NCBI GenBank assembly: GCA_958349055.1
Contig: CATWBO010000025.1
Span: 1 to 37,731 of the forward strand
Length of the DNA: 37,731 nucleotides
Source: an uncultured bacterium
GTDB lineage: Bacteria; Actinomycetota; Coriobacteriia; Coriobacteriales; Coriobacteriaceae
Direction: 5' to 3'
Every line of letters starts with the position of its first letter. The stretch's first letter is position 1. The notes below the pieces were generated by a model that was not told the origin of the DNA, ran no database searches, and saw nothing but the letters and a program-made list of their open reading frames with translations. Positions 16,056 to 25,228 of this stretch are shown piece by piece. Both the position numbers and the translations under genes were made by a program.

Positions 16056-16201
16056 TCCGAGCGCCCGTACGGCATCTGTTATTCGGTGTCATTCGGGCGC
16101 TCTGCTATTATTCCCCTTACCCCTGCGGGCTAAGGGGTGTTTCTTGCCCGAGCGAATCTCGGGCGATTCTGGCCACTTGGATATAGAGGGGATGGAACCT
16201 A

Positions 16202-17344
16202 GTGGTTAAGGCACTCAAGATCGAGATTTTTGTGCTGAGCATGATTATTCTTATCGGGCTTGCCGCACGAAGCCGCCGCTCCTTGTTCTCGAGTACCCAG
16301 CAGCTGTTGTTTAGCATGCTGGGTTACACGTCTGCCGCGTACATTTTCTTCGATATGATCTGGGTGCTCTCGGATGGAGTGGGCGGCACCGCAGGCCTCG
16401 CGGCCAACTGGATTTCCAATGCGGTCTCGTTTTCGCTGTTCGCCATCGCGTGCCTCATTTGGTTTTTCTATTCCGAGACGATGCAGGGCTCGCAGCTCTT
16501 GACCACGCCCTATAGGGTGGCGCTTTTGACGTTGCCGACCGTATTGGTGGTCGCGCTGGCGTTTACCAGCTACTGGACACACGCCCTGTTCTATATCGAT
16601 GCGCAGGGCATATACCGTCGCGGTGCGCTTTATATGATTCAGCCTATCGTTAGCTACTGCTACGTCATATATACGTCCTTGCATGCTTTTGTTCAGGCTC
16701 GAAAAGTCGAAAGCCTGCAACAGAAGGCCATTTATCGCACTCTTGCCTTCTTTGCGGTTCCCGCTCTGGTGGGCGGTACCTTTCAGGTGGCGTTTTCGAT
16801 ACCGGGCCTTTGTGTCGGTATACTGCTGAGCATTCTGCTGCTCTACATCGTCTATCAAGAGCAGCTGATCTCGACTGACCCGTTGACCGGGCTCAATAAC
16901 CGCAATCGTTTTGAGACCTATATGCTGTCGCTGTTCTCGGGTGCGGACCAGGCCAAGGATGTGTATCTGCTGATGATGGATGCCGACGGCTTTAAGCAGA
17001 TCAACGACCACTATGGACATGTCGAGGGCGACCATGCTCTTCAGGTTGTTGCGACGGCGCTCAAGGACGTCTGCTCGGTGTCTGGTGGCTTTATCGCGCG
17101 CTACGGCGGCGATGAGTTCGTGGTGCTTCAAAAGGCGGCGACGGAGCAGGAGATTATCAGCCTGTGTACGGCGATCAACGACGAGCTTGCGCGCGCCGAG
17201 GTGCCGTATTCGTTGCGGATGTCCATCGGATACGCGCGGGTCGGCGATGGGGTCGATACCTGGCAAGACTTACTTCGCGCCGCCGATGCGGAGCTCTACT
17301 GCGTTAAGGCCGAGAAGAAGAAAGCCGGCGTTCAGATTCGCTAG
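16202..17344 (+). CDS. Membrane-bound diguanylate cyclase (GGDEF)
   Basis: This 380-residue protein makes the second messenger cyclic di-GMP from two GTP. About six or seven N-terminal hydrophobic helices (residues 1-215) form an unknown sensor. The C-terminal GGDEF domain begins at DPLTGLNNRNRF near residue 228, with the metal-binding DADGFK and the active motif RYGGDEFVVL, GGDEF at 302-306. The RxxD inhibitory site normally five residues before GGDEF is missing (VSGGFIARY), so product inhibition through that site is not expected. The start is a GTG at 16202 behind GAGGGG. No EAL domain or c-di-GMP effector is seen in the window. Confidence 0.9.
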   Translation: MVKALKIEIFVLSMIILIGLAARSRRSLFSSTQQLLFSMLGYTSAAYIFFDMIWVLSDGVGGTAGLAANWISNAVSFSLFAIACLIWFFYSETMQGSQLLTTPYRVALLTLPTVLVVALAFTSYWTHALFYIDAQGIYRRGALYMIQPIVSYCYVIYTSLHAFVQARKVESLQQKAIYRTLAFFAVPALVGGTFQVAFSIPGLCVGILLSILLLYIVYQEQLISTDPLTGLNNRNRFETYMLSLFSGADQAKDVYLLMMDADGFKQINDHYGHVEGDHALQVVATALKDVCSVSGGFIARYGGDEFVVLQKAATEQEIISLCTAINDELARAEVPYSLRMSIGYARVGDGVDTWQDLLRAADAELYCVKAEKKKAGVQIR

Positions 17345-17349
17345 TAAAA

Positions 17350-17381
17350 AGGGGCGCACGACCGTTGAGTCGTGCGCCCCT
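17350..17381. terminator. Bidirectional terminator between the diguanylate cyclase and EamA genes
   Basis: A perfect 13-base-pair stem AGGGGCGCACGAC / GTCGTGCGCCCCT with a six-base loop is flanked by AAAA on the left and ATTTCTT on the right. It therefore works as a terminator in both directions for the two converging genes. Confidence 0.88.
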
Positions 17382-17451
17382 ATTTCTTACGAAGGCCTAG
17401 TAGCGGCTGTCGAAGATGCGCCTCGTCTTTTTCTCGGAACGCGGCAGCTCG

Positions 17452-18387
17452 CTAGGCCTTTTTAGGTTTGTTGACGATGATGATGCCGCCGCAGACCAGC
17501 AGCAGGGCAACGATAACGGTAACGGGGCTCGTGCCGGCGCCCTCGCCGAGCAGCAGCGCGCTCAGCAGCACGCCAAAGACCGGGTTCATAAACCCAAAGA
17601 CCGAAACGCGGCTGACGGGGTTGACGGCAAGTAGGCGCGACCACAGCGAGTAGGCGACCGCGGAGATAAGCGCCATATAGACGATGAGCGCGATGGCGGG
17701 GGCGATTGCCGTGGGGGAGAGCACGCCGCCCATCAAAAAGCCGATAGCGGTGAGGACGAGGCCGCCGACCAAGAACTGCCAGCCGGCAAGCAAGACGCCG
17801 TCGTGCTCGCGCGAGAAGATGCCGATCAGGCAGGTCGAAAGGGCGCCCGCGACGGTGGAGGCCAGGATAAAGCCCTCGCCGTCGAGCGTAAAGCCAAAGG
17901 TGCCGTCCGTGCCTGAAAGGTTAACGAGTGCGACGCCGGCGAAGCCCAACACGCAGCCGAGCACCTTGGCCGCATCGAGCTTTTCGGTGCGGAATGCCAG
18001 GGCGGCAAAGAGGATGGCCAAGAAATTAGCGCTGGCCTCGATGATGGAGCTCGACATGGCGCTTGCACGGGAGAGACCGAGGTAGAAAAAGAAGTACTGG
18101 CCGATGGTCTGGAAGAGCGACAGCGTGAAGATAGGTTTGATGTCGCGCGTCTGCGGAACGAGCGGACGGCGTTGGACCGCGCTCATGCCAACAATGACCA
18201 GCGCGCCGGCAAGGGTGAAGCGCAGGCCCGCGAAGAACAGCTGCGAGGCGCTATCGTGTGCCGGGATGCCAAAGAGCGCGTAGCCGATCTTGATGCAGGG
18301 AAAAGCCGACCCCCAGAGCGCGCAGCATACGAGGCAGCCCAGGATGAGTCCGGGCAGGGTGGCGAGATATGGCTTGCGGCTTTCCAT
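17452..18387 (-). CDS. EamA (DMT superfamily) transporter
   Basis: This 311-residue protein has ten hydrophobic helices in two repeated halves, as in EamA/RhaT drug/metabolite transporters, which often export amino acids or other metabolites. The first repeat begins LGCLVCCALWGSAFPCIKIGY and includes QTIGQYFFFYLGLSRASAMSSS; the second begins EGFILASTVAGALSTCLIG and ends in PVFGVLLSALLLGEGAG. AGGAAGGAC supports the ATG at 18387. It lies downstream of the purL terminator and is probably transcribed separately. Substrate unknown. Confidence 0.9.
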   Translation of the reverse strand: MESRKPYLATLPGLILGCLVCCALWGSAFPCIKIGYALFGIPAHDSASQLFFAGLRFTLAGALVIVGMSAVQRRPLVPQTRDIKPIFTLSLFQTIGQYFFFYLGLSRASAMSSSIIEASANFLAILFAALAFRTEKLDAAKVLGCVLGFAGVALVNLSGTDGTFGFTLDGEGFILASTVAGALSTCLIGIFSREHDGVLLAGWQFLVGGLVLTAIGFLMGGVLSPTAIAPAIALIVYMALISAVAYSLWSRLLAVNPVSRVSVFGFMNPVFGVLLSALLLGEGAGTSPVTVIVALLLVCGGIIIVNKPKKA

Positions 18388-18409
18388 GGTGTCCTTCCTA
18401 CATGCGCGA

Positions 18410-18449
18410 AGCAAAAAAGAACCCGCCACCAGGAGTGCCGGTGGCGGGT
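18410..18449 (-). terminator. purL rho-independent terminator
   Basis: ACCCGCCACC (18421-18430) pairs with GGTGGCGGGT (18440-18449). Read on the minus strand the stem is followed by TCTTTTTTGC. It lies between the purL stop and the EamA start, a textbook terminator. Confidence 0.92.
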
Positions 18450-18486
18450 GTTGTTACCCGATGGGATTGTACCCGAAGGGAAAGGT

Positions 18487-21400
18487 TTAGGCGAAGTAGG
18501 CTACGCCGCTCTCAAAGATCGGCATGAACTTATCGCCGGGGACATGCTCGGGCACGTTGCGGTACAGGTTGTCGCCGCGACGCTCGGCATGGCCCATCTT
18601 GCCCAGGACGCGGCCGTCGGGGCTCGTGATGCCCTCGATGGCGAGTGCGGAGCCGTTGGGGTTGACGGAGAGATCCATGCTGGGCTTGCCGTTCTCGCCC
18701 ACGTACTGCGTGGCGACCTGGCCGTTGGCGATCAGCTGGGCGAGCACTTCGTCATTGGCGACAAAGCGGCCCTCGCCGTGGCTGATGGCGACGGTGTAGG
18801 GGTCGTCCAGGCTGCACTGCGACAGCCACGGGGACAAGTTGGACGAGATGCGGGTGCGCACCAGACGGCTCTGGTGGCGACCGATGGTGTTGAACGTCAA
18901 CGTGGGCGCATCGGGCGTGGCGTCGACGATGTCGCCGTAGGGCACCAGGCCGAGCTTGATCAGGGCCTGGAAGCCGTTGCAGATGCCCAACATCAGGCCA
19001 TCGCGGGCCTTGAGCAGATCGCGGACGGCCTCGGTGACCTCGGGAGCGCGGAAGAATGCCGTGATGAACTTGGCGGAGCCGTCGGGCTCGTCGCCGCCCG
19101 AGAAGCCGCCGGGAATCATGACGATCTGGCTTTGGCGGATGCGGCGGGCAAGCTCATGGGTGCTCTCGGCGACGGCCTCGGGCGTGAGGTTGTTGATCAC
19201 GAAGGTGTCGGCCTCGGCACCGGCGGCGCGGAATGCACGGGCGCTGTCGTACTCGCAGTTGTTGCCGGGGAACACGGGGATGACCACGCGCGGGCGGGCG
19301 ATCTTGGCGCCACCGTACACATGGATATCCTTGGCGCGGAAGTCGATGGTCTCGACCTCGGGGGTCTCGCCGGCGCTGCGGTAGGCGAAGACGCCCTCGA
19401 TGCCGCTCTCCCAGGCCTCTTGGAGCTCGGAGAGCTCGATGACCTCGGAGCCGGTATCGATGACATAGCCCTCGACGGTGGTGCCCAGGGGCTCGACGAC
19501 AACGCCGTCGGCGACCTGGGGCAGCTCGGCATCGTCGGCAAGCTCGACGATAAAGCTACCGTAGAGCGGGGTGAAGAGGCTCTCCACGTCCACGTCCTCG
19601 GCAAGCTCGATACCGATCTGGTTGCCGACGCACATCTTAAAGAGGCTCTCGGCGCCGCAGCCGTAGCCGGGCGTGGAGACGGCCAGGGCATCGCCGGTGG
19701 CAGTGAGCGCCTCGACGGCATCGAATGCTGCGAGCAGCTGCTGGGCGTCGGGGCGGTAGTCCTCACCATAGGTGGCGGGGGCGATGCGGACGACGCGATG
19801 CGTCAGACCCTTGAACTCGGGCGAGACGGCACGGGCGGCCTTGCCCACGGCCACAGCGAAGCTGATCAGAGTCGGCGGAACGTTGAGCTCGCCGGCCTCG
19901 TCCTCAAACGAGCCGCTCATAGAGTCCTTGCCGCCGATGGCACCGGCACCCAGGTCGATTTGGGCCATGAGGGCGCCCAGGACGGCTGCCATGGGCTTGC
20001 CCCAGCGCTCGGCCTCGGTGCGCAGGCGCTCGAAGTACTCCTGGAAGGAGAGGTAGGCGCGCTTGTGCTCAAAGCCGGCGGCCACGAGCTTGGCGATGGA
20101 CTCGACCACGGACAGGTAGGCGCCCGCAAACTGGTCGGCCTCCATCAGGTAGGGGTTGAAGCCCCATGCCATGGCGCTTGCCGTGGTGGTCTCGCCGTCC
20201 ACGGGGAACTTGGCGACCATAGCCGAGCTCGGGGTGAGCTGTGTCTTGCCGCCAAAAGGCATGAGCACGGTCGCGGCACCGATGGTGGAGTCGAAGCGCT
20301 CGGACAGGCCCTTGTTGGAGGCGACGTTGAGGTCAGTGACAAGCGAAGTCATGCGCTCGGCAAGCGTGGTGCCGGCCCAGCTGGGCTGCCACACGCTGCG
20401 GGCGCACACGTGGGCGACCTGGTGCTTGGGCGCGCCGTTGGAGTTGAGGAACTCGCGGGAGAGGTCGACGATGGCGACACCGTTCCAGGCCATGCGCATG
20501 CGCGGCTCGGCGGTAACCTCGGCGATAACGGTCGCCTCGAGGTTCTCCTCGGCGGCGTAGCCCATGAACTCCTCGACGTCACCGTCGGCGACGGCGCAGG
20601 CCATACGCTCCTGGGACTCGGAGATGGCGAGCTCGGTGCCGTCCAGGCCGTCGTACTTCTTGGTCACGGTGTCCAGGTCGACATACAGGCCGTCGGCAAG
20701 CTCGCCCACGGCGACCGAGACGCCGCCGGCGCCAAAGTCGTTGCAGCGCTTGATCAGGCGGCAGGCGTCGCCGCGGCGGAACAGGCGCTGCAGCTTGCGC
20801 TCGACCGGGGCGTTGCCCTTCTGGACCTCGGCGCCCGAGGTCTCGATGGACTCGGTGTTCTGGGTCTTGGAGGAGCCGGTGGCACCGCCGATGCCGTCAC
20901 GGCCGGTGCGGCCGCCCAAAAGGATGATCTTGTCGGTGGGGGCGGGGCACTCGCGGCGTACGTGGTTTGCCGGGGTAGCGCCCACGACGGCACCGACCTC
21001 CATGCGCTTGGCCACGTAGCCGGGGTGATAGAGCTCGTTGACCTGGCCGGTGGCAAGGCCGATCTGGTTGCCGTAGCTGGAGTAGCCGGCGGCAGCGGTG
21101 GTTACGAGCTTGCGCTGCGGCAGCTTGCCCTCGAGCGTCTCGGACACGGGGACGGTGGGGTCGCCGGCGCCGGTGACGCGCATGGCCTGGTACACGTAGC
21201 TGCGGCCCGAGAGCGGGTCGCGGATGGCGCCGCCCACGCAGGTGGCGGCACCGCCGAAGGGCTCAATCTCGGTCGGGTGGTTGTGAGTCTCGTTCTTAAA
21301 CAGGAACAGCCAGTCCTGGTCCTCGCCGTCGACATCAACCTTCACCTTGACGGTGCAGGCGTTGATCTCCTCGGACTCATCGACATCGGTCATGACGCCG

Positions 21401-22233
21401 GTCTTCTTAAGGTACTTGGCGCCGATGGTACCCATGTCCATGAGGCAGACGGGCTTGGCGTCGCGACCGAGTTCGTGGCGCATCTCCATGTAGCGGTCGA
21501 AGGCCTGCTGCACCACGGCGTCGTCGATCGTCACGTCGTCCAGGACGGTGCCGAAGGTGGTATGGCGGCAGTGGTCGGACCAGTAGGTGTCGATCACGCG
21601 GATCTCGGTGATGGTGGGGTCGCGGTCCTCATCGCGGAAGTACTGCTGGCAGAAGGCGATGTCCGCCTCGTCCATGGCAAGACCGCGCTCGGAGATAAAG
21701 GCGGCAAGGCCGGCCTCGTCGAGCTCGCGGAAGCCGTCGAGCACCTCGACGGGCGCAGGCTCGGGGGTCTCCATGTACAGTGTCTTGGGCAGGTCGAGCG
21801 AGGCGATGCGCGCCTCGACGGGGTTCACCACGTAGTGCTTGATGGCCTCGACGGCGGCTTCGTCCAGAGCGCCCGAGATCATATAGACCTTGGCGGAGCG
21901 CACGGCGGGGCGCTCGCCCTGGCTGATGAGCTGCACGCACTCGCTGGCGGAGTCGGCGCGCTGGTCAAACTGGCCAGGCAGGAATTCGACGGCAAAGACG
22001 GCGCCATCGCTTGCGGGGAGCTCGTCGTAGGTCACATCGACCTGGGGCTCGCTAAAGACGGTCGGCACGCAGGAGCGGAAAAGCTCCTCGTCGATGCCCT
22101 CGACGTCGTAGCGGTTGATGATCCTCAGGGCCTCGATGCCCTTGATGCCGAGAATCTCGGTCAGCTCGCCCTTGAGCTGCTGAGCCTCGACGTCGAACCC
22201 GGGTTTCTTCTCCACGTAGATACGAGAGACCAT
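18487..22233 (-). CDS. purL: Phosphoribosylformylglycinamidine synthase, single-chain form
   Basis: This 1248-residue enzyme converts FGAR, glutamine and ATP to FGAM in de novo purine synthesis. It is the long form in which the synthase and glutaminase are fused. The N-terminal domain is followed by the synthase halves, with signatures such as TYWSDHCRHTTF, FKNETHNHPTEIEPFGGAAT and ELADGLYVDLDT. The C-terminal glutaminase starts near PVFPGNNCEYDSARAF, has the nucleophile cysteine around residue 1085 in LGICNGFQAL, and the partner histidine in ISHGEGRF. The ATG at 22233 has AGGAAGGCAGGA upstream; an earlier in-frame ATG in the intergenic region has no good site. It has its own terminator and no purine genes beside it. 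No purine riboswitch was recognised upstream. Confidence 0.96.
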   Translation of the reverse strand: MVSRIYVEKKPGFDVEAQQLKGELTEILGIKGIEALRIINRYDVEGIDEELFRSCVPTVFSEPQVDVTYDELPASDGAVFAVEFLPGQFDQRADSASECVQLISQGERPAVRSAKVYMISGALDEAAVEAIKHYVVNPVEARIASLDLPKTLYMETPEPAPVEVLDGFRELDEAGLAAFISERGLAMDEADIAFCQQYFRDEDRDPTITEIRVIDTYWSDHCRHTTFGTVLDDVTIDDAVVQQAFDRYMEMRHELGRDAKPVCLMDMGTIGAKYLKKTGVMTDVDESEEINACTVKVKVDVDGEDQDWLFLFKNETHNHPTEIEPFGGAATCVGGAIRDPLSGRSYVYQAMRVTGAGDPTVPVSETLEGKLPQRKLVTTAAAGYSSYGNQIGLATGQVNELYHPGYVAKRMEVGAVVGATPANHVRRECPAPTDKIILLGGRTGRDGIGGATGSSKTQNTESIETSGAEVQKGNAPVERKLQRLFRRGDACRLIKRCNDFGAGGVSVAVGELADGLYVDLDTVTKKYDGLDGTELAISESQERMACAVADGDVEEFMGYAAEENLEATVIAEVTAEPRMRMAWNGVAIVDLSREFLNSNGAPKHQVAHVCARSVWQPSWAGTTLAERMTSLVTDLNVASNKGLSERFDSTIGAATVLMPFGGKTQLTPSSAMVAKFPVDGETTTASAMAWGFNPYLMEADQFAGAYLSVVESIAKLVAAGFEHKRAYLSFQEYFERLRTEAERWGKPMAAVLGALMAQIDLGAGAIGGKDSMSGSFEDEAGELNVPPTLISFAVAVGKAARAVSPEFKGLTHRVVRIAPATYGEDYRPDAQQLLAAFDAVEALTATGDALAVSTPGYGCGAESLFKMCVGNQIGIELAEDVDVESLFTPLYGSFIVELADDAELPQVADGVVVEPLGTTVEGYVIDTGSEVIELSELQEAWESGIEGVFAYRSAGETPEVETIDFRAKDIHVYGGAKIARPRVVIPVFPGNNCEYDSARAFRAAGAEADTFVINNLTPEAVAESTHELARRIRQSQIVMIPGGFSGGDEPDGSAKFITAFFRAPEVTEAVRDLLKARDGLMLGICNGFQALIKLGLVPYGDIVDATPDAPTLTFNTIGRHQSRLVRTRISSNLSPWLSQCSLDDPYTVAISHGEGRFVANDEVLAQLIANGQVATQYVGENGKPSMDLSVNPNGSALAIEGITSPDGRVLGKMGHAERRGDNLYRNVPEHVPGDKFMPIFESGVAYFA

Positions 22234-22417
22234 TGGTTCCTGCCTTCCTGATCGGTTGGGCGTACGGTACGGTATGCGGCAGCGGTCGGTTTGCGGGGTC
22301 TGCCCTGCGGTCGCCTTGAGCCACATGTTTGTAAACCTCACTATGATACGACAGCTCGCGGCGCGTAGAGGACGGCGAGGGTGCTACAGTGAAGCGCAAA
22401 CAAGAGAAAGGCATCAC

Positions 22418-23980
22418 ATGGCATTCGTTTCGCTCGCCATCATCGCGCTCGTGGCCTTTGCAAGCCCCTTCATCGCCTCGGCGATTCCTGGAAAACCCGT
22501 TCCCGAAACGGTCTTTTTGCTCGTGTTCGGCGCGGTGTTGGGACCTCATATGCTTGGCGTCATCCATGTGGATGCCGAGGTCTCGCTTGTGTCAGAGCTC
22601 GGTCTGGCATTTTTGTTCCTGCTTGCCGGCTTTGAGATCGACCCTAAGAACATCACGGGCGTCGAGGGGCGCTACGGTATGGCCACGTGGGTTGTCACAT
22701 TTTGTATCGCCTGGCTTGCCGTGCGCTTTACCCCGTGGTTCTCGGTCAGCCATTTCGACGGTATCGCCGTGACGCTCGCCTTGACCTCGACGGCGCTTGG
22801 AGCGCTCATGCCCATCTTGCGCGAGCGGTTGCTTGCTGGAACGCGCGTCGGTGATTCGATTCTCGCCTATGGTACGTGGGGCGAGCTCGGTCCCGTGCTC
22901 GCCATGTCGGTACTGCTGTCTGCCCGTACGGGTATCGAGACGCTGCTGATCTTGGGCCTGTTCGCCGTGGTGTGTGTGCTGCTTGCCGTGGTCCCCAGCC
23001 GCTCCAAACGCGTCGGCAGCCGCTTCTTTGCGTTTGTCGAGGAGCGCGCCGATACCACGTCGCAGACCTTCGTGCGCCTGACGGTGCTTATTTTGGTCAC
23101 GCTCGTGGCGTTCTCGGCCATCTTTAGCCTCGATATCGTGTTGGGCGCTTTTGCCGCCGGCTTCGTCCTGCGCTATATCATCCCCGAGGGCAACCATACG
23201 CTCGAGACCAAGCTCGACGGCCTGGCCTACGGCTTTTTGATCCCGGTGTTCTTTACCGTGTCGGGCGCAAAGATCGATCTGACGGCCGTGGTGTCGCGCC
23301 CCGGGCTGCTCGTGGGCTTTATCGTGGCGTTGTTGATTATTCGTGCCGTACCCATTCTTATTTCTATGAGCATTTGTCCTGCGACGCGCGATGTGTCGGC
23401 GTATGGTCGCATTACCGTGGCCCTGTACTGCACCACGGCGCTGCCGATCATCGTTGCCGTGACGAGCGTGGCCGTCAACGCGGGCGCGCTGTCGCAAGAT
23501 ATTGCGTCGGTCATGGTTGCCGCCGGTGCCATCACGGTATTCTTGATGCCGCTGCTCGCGCAGCTCTTCTACCGCGTGGTCGACGCCGCGCCGGTCGCCG
23601 CCGTGGCAGAGGTTGCCGAGCGCCCTGCCGAGGCACTCGATATCCTGCGTGCCCATCACGATTTGGCGAGTCTGCTCGCACGAGAGCACGAGCTGCTGAC
23701 CTCGCATGGCCATGGTCGCGTATTCGAGGGCCTGCCTACGCTCGATACGATTGCCGAGCGTCTTTCCGCCGAGGCGGCGAGCGGCCACATCGATGCCCGC
23801 ATCGTGGACGCGGCGCACCTGCTTGCCGACAAGACCTATGGAGACGAGGTCGACCCGTCCGAGCTGACTCTGCGCGAGCGTCGCCGCCTGGAGCGCGCCA
23901 AGCTCGCCGTGCGCGAATACCGCCGCCGCATGCTGGAGCTCTATGCGCGCGAAGAAGCCGAAGACGACGACGGTAAGTAG
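22418..23980 (+). CDS. CPA2-type cation:proton antiporter
   Basis: This 520-residue membrane protein belongs to the Kef/NapA-like monovalent cation:proton antiporter family. Roughly twelve hydrophobic helices run from residue 1 to about 395, with the family-like opening GKPVPETVFLLVFGAVLGPHML, FLFLLAGFEIDP near residue 68, and GAFAAGFVLRYIIPEG near 245. The final 120 residues are a charged, helical cytoplasmic tail rich in Ala/Glu/Arg. It is not a recognisable TrkA-N domain, so classical Kef regulation is not apparent. The ATG at 22418 follows AAAGGC; upstream extension would be non-hydrophobic. It is divergent from purL and followed by three repeat units and a terminator. Confidence 0.9.
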   Translation: MAFVSLAIIALVAFASPFIASAIPGKPVPETVFLLVFGAVLGPHMLGVIHVDAEVSLVSELGLAFLFLLAGFEIDPKNITGVEGRYGMATWVVTFCIAWLAVRFTPWFSVSHFDGIAVTLALTSTALGALMPILRERLLAGTRVGDSILAYGTWGELGPVLAMSVLLSARTGIETLLILGLFAVVCVLLAVVPSRSKRVGSRFFAFVEERADTTSQTFVRLTVLILVTLVAFSAIFSLDIVLGAFAAGFVLRYIIPEGNHTLETKLDGLAYGFLIPVFFTVSGAKIDLTAVVSRPGLLVGFIVALLIIRAVPILISMSICPATRDVSAYGRITVALYCTTALPIIVAVTSVAVNAGALSQDIASVMVAAGAITVFLMPLLAQLFYRVVDAAPVAAVAEVAERPAEALDILRAHHDLASLLAREHELLTSHGHGRVFEGLPTLDTIAERLSAEAASGHIDARIVDAAHLLADKTYGDEVDPSELTLRERRRLERAKLAVREYRRRMLELYAREEAEDDDGK

Positions 23981-23994
23981 TCGATACTTTCTCG

Positions 23995-24166
23995 GGGAAG
24001 CCGCGTCCCGCTTTGAAGGCTCGGAACGGGATGTGGTTTCCGAAACGGGGGCCGTTGGGAAGCTGTGTCCCGGAATGGGCGCTCAGAGTGGGATGCAGTT
24101 TCCGCAAGGAGGTCCTGGGGGAAACCGTGCCCCGTTCTGATCCGAAATACTGGGACATAGTTTCCC
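23995..24166 (+). repeat. Three copies of a 62-base-period hairpin repeat
   Basis: Units begin at 23995, 24057 and 24119, exactly 62 bases apart, each with a 48-base core. The core starts GGGAARCYGYGTCCCG-like and ends GGGAYRYRGTTTCC-like, and the two ends are complementary, allowing G-U pairs, so each unit can fold into a stem of about 15 pairs. The spacer sequence between arms is poorly conserved, so selection seems to act on the arms. It resembles REP-type intergenic palindromes. Confidence 0.75.
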
Positions 24167-24180
24167 TTTCATAACAGGAG

Positions 24181-24222
24181 AAGGCGCGCTGTCTGCAGTT
24201 GATTCAGACGGCGCGCCTTTTT
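24181..24222 (+). terminator. Terminator after the antiporter gene and its repeats
   Basis: AAGGCGCGCTGTCTG (24181-24195) pairs with CAGACGGCGCGCCTT (24205-24219), with one G-U pair, and is followed by TTT. It ends the plus-strand transcript just before the converging SDR gene. Confidence 0.88.
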
Positions 24223-24264
24223 GGTTGAGCTATGTTGAAGCTTGAAGCCAAAGCTTGTGGCTCC

Positions 24265-25014
24265 TTAGGAGCGGGCGGCTCCGTCGACGGGGAGGATGGC
24301 GCCCGTGACATAGGAGGACATGTCGCTCGCCAGGAAAACGAAGGCGTTGGCAACGTCCTCGGGCTCGCCCATGCGACCGAGCGGAATAGTGGCGATGATG
24401 GGCTTGATGACCTCTTCGGGCAGGTTGGCGACCATATCGGTCTTGGTTACGCCTGGGGCAACGGCGTTGACGCGGATGCCCATGGGGGCGAGCTCGCGCG
24501 AGAGCGACTGGACCATGCCGTTGACGGCAAACTTGGACGTGGGGTAACCGACGCCGGAGGGCTGGCCGTACTTGGCGACCATCGAGCTTGTGGTAGTGAT
24601 GGTGCCGCCGTGGCCGGCCTCGGTCATGATCCTGGCGGCAGCTTGGTGACCGTTAAAGACGGCGACGACGTTGAGGTCCATGACCTTTGCGAACTCCTCG
24701 GCCGTATAGTTAAGGAGCGGCGAGCGCTGGGAGATGCCGGCATTGTTGACGACCGTGTCCAAGCCGCCCATGTCGGCGGCAGCCTGGGTAAAGGCCTCGG
24801 TCACGGCTTCGAGCGAGGTGAGGTCGCAGGAGCGGCCCCAGACCTTGGCGTCGGGATAGGCGGCTGCCAGCTTCTCAACGGCCGCGTCGGCAGTCTCCTG
24901 GCGCGAGCCAAAAACGGTGACGGCAGCGCCTTCCTCGATAAAACGGCAGGCGATGGCATAGCCGATACCGCGCGTGCCTCCGGTGATGATTGCTTTCTTG
25001 CCCTCGAGCAACAT
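24265..25014 (-). CDS. Short-chain dehydrogenase/reductase (FabG-like)
   Basis: This 249-residue soluble NAD(P)-dependent oxidoreductase has a classical SDR Rossmann fold. The cofactor motif TGGTRGIG is at residues 11-18, NNAG near 90, the catalytic serine lies in TTTSSMVAKYG, and tyrosine/lysine in GYPTSK near 157-162. The C-terminal PVDGAARS is typical of FabG-like members. GAGAGGAAGC supports the ATG at 25014, although an in-frame ATG five codons upstream is possible. It is not near fatty-acid synthesis genes, so a true FabG role is doubtful. It does not match the known 7-beta-hydroxysteroid dehydrogenase of Collinsella. Substrate unknown. Confidence 0.9.
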   Translation of the reverse strand: MLLEGKKAIITGGTRGIGYAIACRFIEEGAAVTVFGSRQETADAAVEKLAAAYPDAKVWGRSCDLTSLEAVTEAFTQAAADMGGLDTVVNNAGISQRSPLLNYTAEEFAKVMDLNVVAVFNGHQAAARIMTEAGHGGTITTTSSMVAKYGQPSGVGYPTSKFAVNGMVQSLSRELAPMGIRVNAVAPGVTKTDMVANLPEEVIKPIIATIPLGRMGEPEDVANAFVFLASDMSSYVTGAILPVDGAARS

Positions 25015-25163
25015 GGTGCTTCCTCTCATCGCGGGCGGACATTCGCAGCACAGCGTAGCGGTAGCCGGAATCGGTCGCGTTTGCATATCGGTGAACGGTA
25101 GCCCGCGTTACCGATGAGCGGCTCGCGCAAATATGCTCTGCCGTTGTGCTTAGGGCAGGAGAC

Positions 25164-25198
25164 AAAAGGGCTCCCGTCCCACGTCGGACGGGAGCCCT
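25164..25198 (-). terminator. hom rho-independent terminator
   Basis: AGGGCTCCCGTCC (25167-25179) pairs perfectly with GGACGGGAGCCCT (25186-25198) over a six-base loop, and TTTTGTCTCC follows on the minus strand. It lies 30 bases after the homoserine dehydrogenase stop. Confidence 0.9.
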
Positions 25199-25228
25199 CA
25201 AAGCGCGTATTGCCGGGCGAGCGTTGGG

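Noticed and set aside
16012..16201. A cyclic di-GMP riboswitch before the diguanylate cyclase
   Set aside because: Only simple hairpins are present; the conserved GEMM core was not found.
18172..22251. A 1359-codon open frame on the plus strand opposite purL
   Set aside because: It is antisense to an unmistakable PurL and has low-complexity Gly/Ala/Asp/Val composition. Long antisense frames are expected from GC-rich codon use.
24265..25014. Calling the SDR a 7-beta-hydroxysteroid dehydrogenase
   Set aside because: Collinsella encodes such an enzyme, but this sequence lacks its distinctive N-terminus and active-site context and looks FabG-like.
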